Shown here in pieces: positions 61,728 through 64,000 of a DNA stretch of 64,000 bases; within the stretch, counting starts at the first letter, position 1, and every line of letters begins with the position of its first letter. Below the pieces are notes generated by a model. That model ran no database searches. It was not told the DNA's origin and was given only the letters and a program-made list of their open reading frames with translations. A program made the translations under genes and the position numbers. The DNA is from an uncultured bacterium (GTDB lineage: Bacteria > Bacillota > Clostridia > Lachnospirales > Lachnospiraceae), in NCBI GenBank assembly GCA_947383005.1, contig CANDBT010000024.1, positions 1-64,000 on the forward strand. Reading direction: 5' to 3'.

Positions 61728-62550
61728 TTGGCTTTTGACTGTAGGATTATTGATACTGTCGTTGTTCTTCCTGTTTCCGGTAGTTTGGATGCTGGCCAAT
61801 TCGTTTAAACCGGATGCGGCCATTACGGCCGATATGAATACTGTGGCGGCATTTATTCCGCCGGCGCCGGGAGGAAGTTTTTTTGACAATTACCTGTCGA
61901 TTTTGACCAATACCAATTTTTTGCGCTATATGGTAAATACCTTGTTTTACGCAGCGATTCTGATTGTCTGCGGAGTGGTGGTCAATGGCCTGGCCGGTTA
62001 CGCCCTGGCGAAAATCCATTTTCCCTTCCGGGAGCGGTGGGTGCTTTTGATTCTGCTTTTGCAGATTGTCCCGATGGAAACAATTATTACGATTCATTTT
62101 TTGATGATTGCCAGAGTGGGACTTTTGAATACGGTAGTGGGATATATATTGCCCATGATTGTCAACCCCTTTAATATTTTTTTGTTCCGCCAGGTGTTTA
62201 TCAATCTGCCGGATGATGTGTATGAAGCGGCTCAGTTGGATTTCTGCAGTCCGTTGAAGTATTTCTTTACCATGGTGTTGCCAATGTCTAAAACCGTGGT
62301 GGCGACGGTTAGTGTATTTACCTTTTTAAATGTGTGGAATGATTACCTTTGGCCGTCGCTGGTGTTTACTTCCAGTAATCTTTTAACAGCGCAGATTGGG
62401 CTTAACTCTATTACGTCCAATGAGAATACTACCATGGGGCAGACATTGGCGGTGATTACTATGGTAACGATACCGGTTATTATTATTTATTCGCTATTTT
62501 CCAAACAGATTGTAGAAGGAGTGACCTCAACGGGGTCTAAGGAGGGATGA
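61699..62550 (+). CDS. Sugar ABC transporter permease (MalG/MsmG type)
   Basis: Second membrane permease, 283 residues, six membrane segments (first at about 11-30). The EAA loop is EAAQLDFCSPLKYFFTMVLP (about 176-195), and the partner-binding end MVTIPVIIIYSLFSKQIVEG is typical. GGAGG lies 6 bases before the ATG within the end of the first permease gene. It is followed by the ATPase gene after 4 bases. Confidence 0.94.
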   Translation: MLTKKQKGINWLLTVGLLILSLFFLFPVVWMLANSFKPDAAITADMNTVAAFIPPAPGGSFFDNYLSILTNTNFLRYMVNTLFYAAILIVCGVVVNGLAGYALAKIHFPFRERWVLLILLLQIVPMETIITIHFLMIARVGLLNTVVGYILPMIVNPFNIFLFRQVFINLPDDVYEAAQLDFCSPLKYFFTMVLPMSKTVVATVSVFTFLNVWNDYLWPSLVFTSSNLLTAQIGLNSITSNENTTMGQTLAVITMVTIPVIIIYSLFSKQIVEGVTSTGSKEG

Positions 62551-62554
62551 TCAG

Positions 62555-63652
62555 ATGAGCTTTATCGAATTTAAACATATCAATAAGAAATATGCAAATG
62601 CAGAAAGAAATTCAGTTACGGATTTTTGCCTGACCATTGAGGAAAAAGAGTTTATCGCTTTTGTAGGTCCGTCCGGATGCGGCAAGTCTACCACGTTAAG
62701 GATGGTAGCCGGTTTTGAGGAGATAACCAGCGGGGATTTATATATTGACGGAAAGAGAGTCAATGAGGTGGCGCCCAAGGACAGGGGAATTGCCATGGTA
62801 TTTCAGAATTATGCTTTGTATCCTCACATGACGGTGGAAAAGAATATCGGTTATGGCCTGAAAAATATGAAAGTTCCGGCAGAGGAGATTCAAAAGAAGG
62901 TGGATTGGGCAATTCGCATCCTGGGCCTGGAAGAATTCCGCAACCGTAAGCCGAAGAACCTTTCCGGGGGCCAGCGTCAGAGAGTGGCGCTTGGAAGGGC
63001 TATTGTCAAAAATCAAAAGCTGTTTTTGATGGATGAGCCTTTATCCAATCTGGATGCGAAGCTGCGGGTAAGTATGCGCAACGAGATTAGTAAGCTCCAT
63101 CGGGAGTTGGGCAGCACGACGATTTATGTTACCCACGATCAGGTAGAGGCAATGACTATGGCTGACCGTATTGTTATCATGAAGGACGGCGTGGTTCAGC
63201 AAGCGGGGCGGCCTATGGAATTGTATGAGAATCCGGTGAACAAGTTTGTAGCAGGATTTATCGGTTCCCCGCAGATGAATTTTTATCCGGTAACGGTAAA
63301 GGGCAATCAGATACAGTTTAGAGACGGCAATCAGATGATATTGCCTGACGAGGCAGCGGCGAGGCTTGGAGGCCGTCAGGGTGAGATGATTATGGGAATC
63401 CGGGGAGAAGATATCAAACTGGATGAACAAAATTTAAAGTTATATAGCCAGAACCGGCAGCAGGCAGTAGTAGAGAATGCGGAAGTGATGGGAAATGAAA
63501 ATAATCTGTATACCACTTTTGGCGGCAGCTTGACTGTAGCGAGAGTTTCCAAATATGAATTGAAGGAAATCGGAGATACGATTGAGTTTGTATTCCTGCC
63601 ATCGAGGATGCACTTCTTTGATAAGGATACGGAAGAACGGATTTGTGTGTGA
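62555..63652 (+). CDS. msmK: Sugar ABC transporter ATPase (MsmK/UgpC/MalK type)
   Basis: ATPase energising the sugar importer, 365 residues. Walker [11 protein letters not shown]-loop VFQNYALYPHMTV, signature LSGGQRQRVALGRAIV, Walker B LFLMDEPLSNLDAKL and switch YVTHDQVEAM are canonical. The C-terminal TOBE/regulatory domain (about 240-365; FIGSPQMNFYPV, IMGIRGEDIKL) is of the MalK/MsmK type. GGAGG lies 8 bases before the ATG. MsmK-type ATPases can serve several importers in one cell, but this one sits in the operon with its permeases. Confidence 0.94.
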   Translation: MSFIEFKHINKKYANAERNSVTDFCLTIEEKEFIAFVGPSGCGKSTTLRMVAGFEEITSGDLYIDGKRVNEVAPKDRGIAMVFQNYALYPHMTVEKNIGYGLKNMKVPAEEIQKKVDWAIRILGLEEFRNRKPKNLSGGQRQRVALGRAIVKNQKLFLMDEPLSNLDAKLRVSMRNEISKLHRELGSTTIYVTHDQVEAMTMADRIVIMKDGVVQQAGRPMELYENPVNKFVAGFIGSPQMNFYPVTVKGNQIQFRDGNQMILPDEAAARLGGRQGEMIMGIRGEDIKLDEQNLKLYSQNRQQAVVENAEVMGNENNLYTTFGGSLTVARVSKYELKEIGDTIEFVFLPSRMHFFDKDTEERICV

Positions 63653-63714
63653 TTTTAGTTTGAGGGGCTGTCTGGCTGATGCAAGGGAAACAGATTTAAG
63701 GAGGATATCGGATC

Positions 63715-64000
63715 ATGGTACAGAAAGGGCATTTGAAAGCACCAGGAAATTGGATCAACGATCCTAACGGATTTATCTATTATAAAGGAAAATACCATTT
63801 ATTTTACCAGCATTTCCCTTATGGGCCTTGCTGGGGTACGATGCACTGGGGCCATGCAGTTAGTGATGATTTGGTGGAGTGGGAACATAAAGGGATTGCC
63901 CTTTTCCCTTCTCAATACGGAGATCAGAACGGCTGCTTTTCCGGTAGCGCCGTGGAAAACGAAGGGAAAATGGTGCTTTGTTATACGGGAGTCCACTATT
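63715..64000 (+). CDS. Glycoside hydrolase family 32 (sucrose-6-phosphate hydrolase/fructosidase), partial
   Basis: N-terminal 95 codons of a GH32 beta-fructosidase; the gene runs off the window. The nucleophile motif [20 protein letters not shown] (about 14-33; Asp17) and the following [19 protein letters not shown] are diagnostic. AAGGAGG lies about 10 bases before the ATG. It is located 62 bases after the ATPase gene in the same operon and should release fructose from sucrose or fructo-oligosaccharides taken up by the transporter. There is no signal peptide, so it acts in the cytoplasm. Confidence 0.93.
   Translation, partial: MVQKGHLKAPGNWINDPNGFIYYKGKYHLFYQHFPYGPCWGTMHWGHAVSDDLVEWEHKGIALFPSQYGDQNGCFSGSAVENEGKMVLCYTGVHY

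Noticed and set aside
1..64000. rRNA and tRNA genes
   Set aside because: No conserved rRNA stretches or tRNA cloverleaf with GGTTCGA-type arms were noticed in the intergenic regions; a tRNA scan would be decisive.

Overview
The window reads as chromosome of a Gram-positive gut anaerobe, most likely a Lachnospiraceae-type member of Bacillota. This is inferred from strong Shine-Dalgarno sites, lipoprotein signal peptides, sigma-A promoters, a CIRCE heat-shock operator, the protein styles, and many serine recombinases with no tyrosine integrase. The genus cannot be fixed by eye. No rRNA, tRNA or CRISPR array was seen.

Layout. 1-5.4 kb is a decayed recombinase island: an intact serine recombinase, a frameshifted LacI-type regulator, a 5'-truncated recombinase and a D-Ala-D-Ala carboxypeptidase that lost its N-terminus. 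5.4-8.8 kb is a polar amino-acid ABC operon on the minus strand with a clear promoter and an attenuator-like leader. 8.8-18 kb is an ABC substrate-binding protein gene cut in two by an 8.13-kb serine-recombinase element (element 1). Its cargo is a four-gene operon: MBL-fold hydrolase, GAF/HD-GYP protein, FecR lipoprotein and CHASE2-adenylate cyclase. 18-24.7 kb holds htpG (CIRCE), an RNA-repair pair (RNA ligase plus HD-polynucleotide kinase), a DegV protein and a CapA-like lipoprotein. 24.9-30.8 kb is a tight operon of a VWA/YARHG protein, an FG-GAP-like membrane protein, a two-component system and a membrane-anchored protein. 31-39 kb holds galactokinase, a metallophosphoesterase, a GGDEF cyclase, an AraC regulator and glycogen phosphorylase. 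39.4-50.6 kb is a catabolic cluster: enolase-superfamily dehydratase, RpiR regulator, cupin-epimerase fusion, a five-gene nitrate/taurine-type ABC importer with two unlike ATPases, an M24 peptidase, a cupin and an SDR. 50.8-56.6 kb holds an ABC ATPase and a convergent permease gene that is cut in two by a 3.95-kb serine-recombinase element (element 2). 56.8-59.1 kb holds a YitT protein and mutM. 59.1-64 kb is a LacI-operator-controlled sucrose/fructoside ABC operon that ends in a partial GH32 gene.

Main result. Both elements sit inside reading frames, and joining the flanks at a short shared core (TGGATGG for element 1, AAA for element 2) restores full-length genes without losing a residue: a 333-aa binding protein and a 268-aa permease. 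Each recombinase is preceded by a small, apparently co-translated ORF. Two precise gene-splitting elements and a probable third (the carboxypeptidase) in 64 kb suggest either reversible gene switches or a family of recombinases that targets coding sequence. Element 1 also carries a complete-looking cyclic-nucleotide signalling operon.

Other links. The LacI remnant near 2.6 kb carries an operator of the same unusual design (two CCGG-type palindromes 12 bp apart) as the two operators in front of the sugar operon at 59 kb, so it may once have regulated that operon. Several families of palindromic intergenic repeats are scattered through the window, including a roughly 160-bp MITE-like one.
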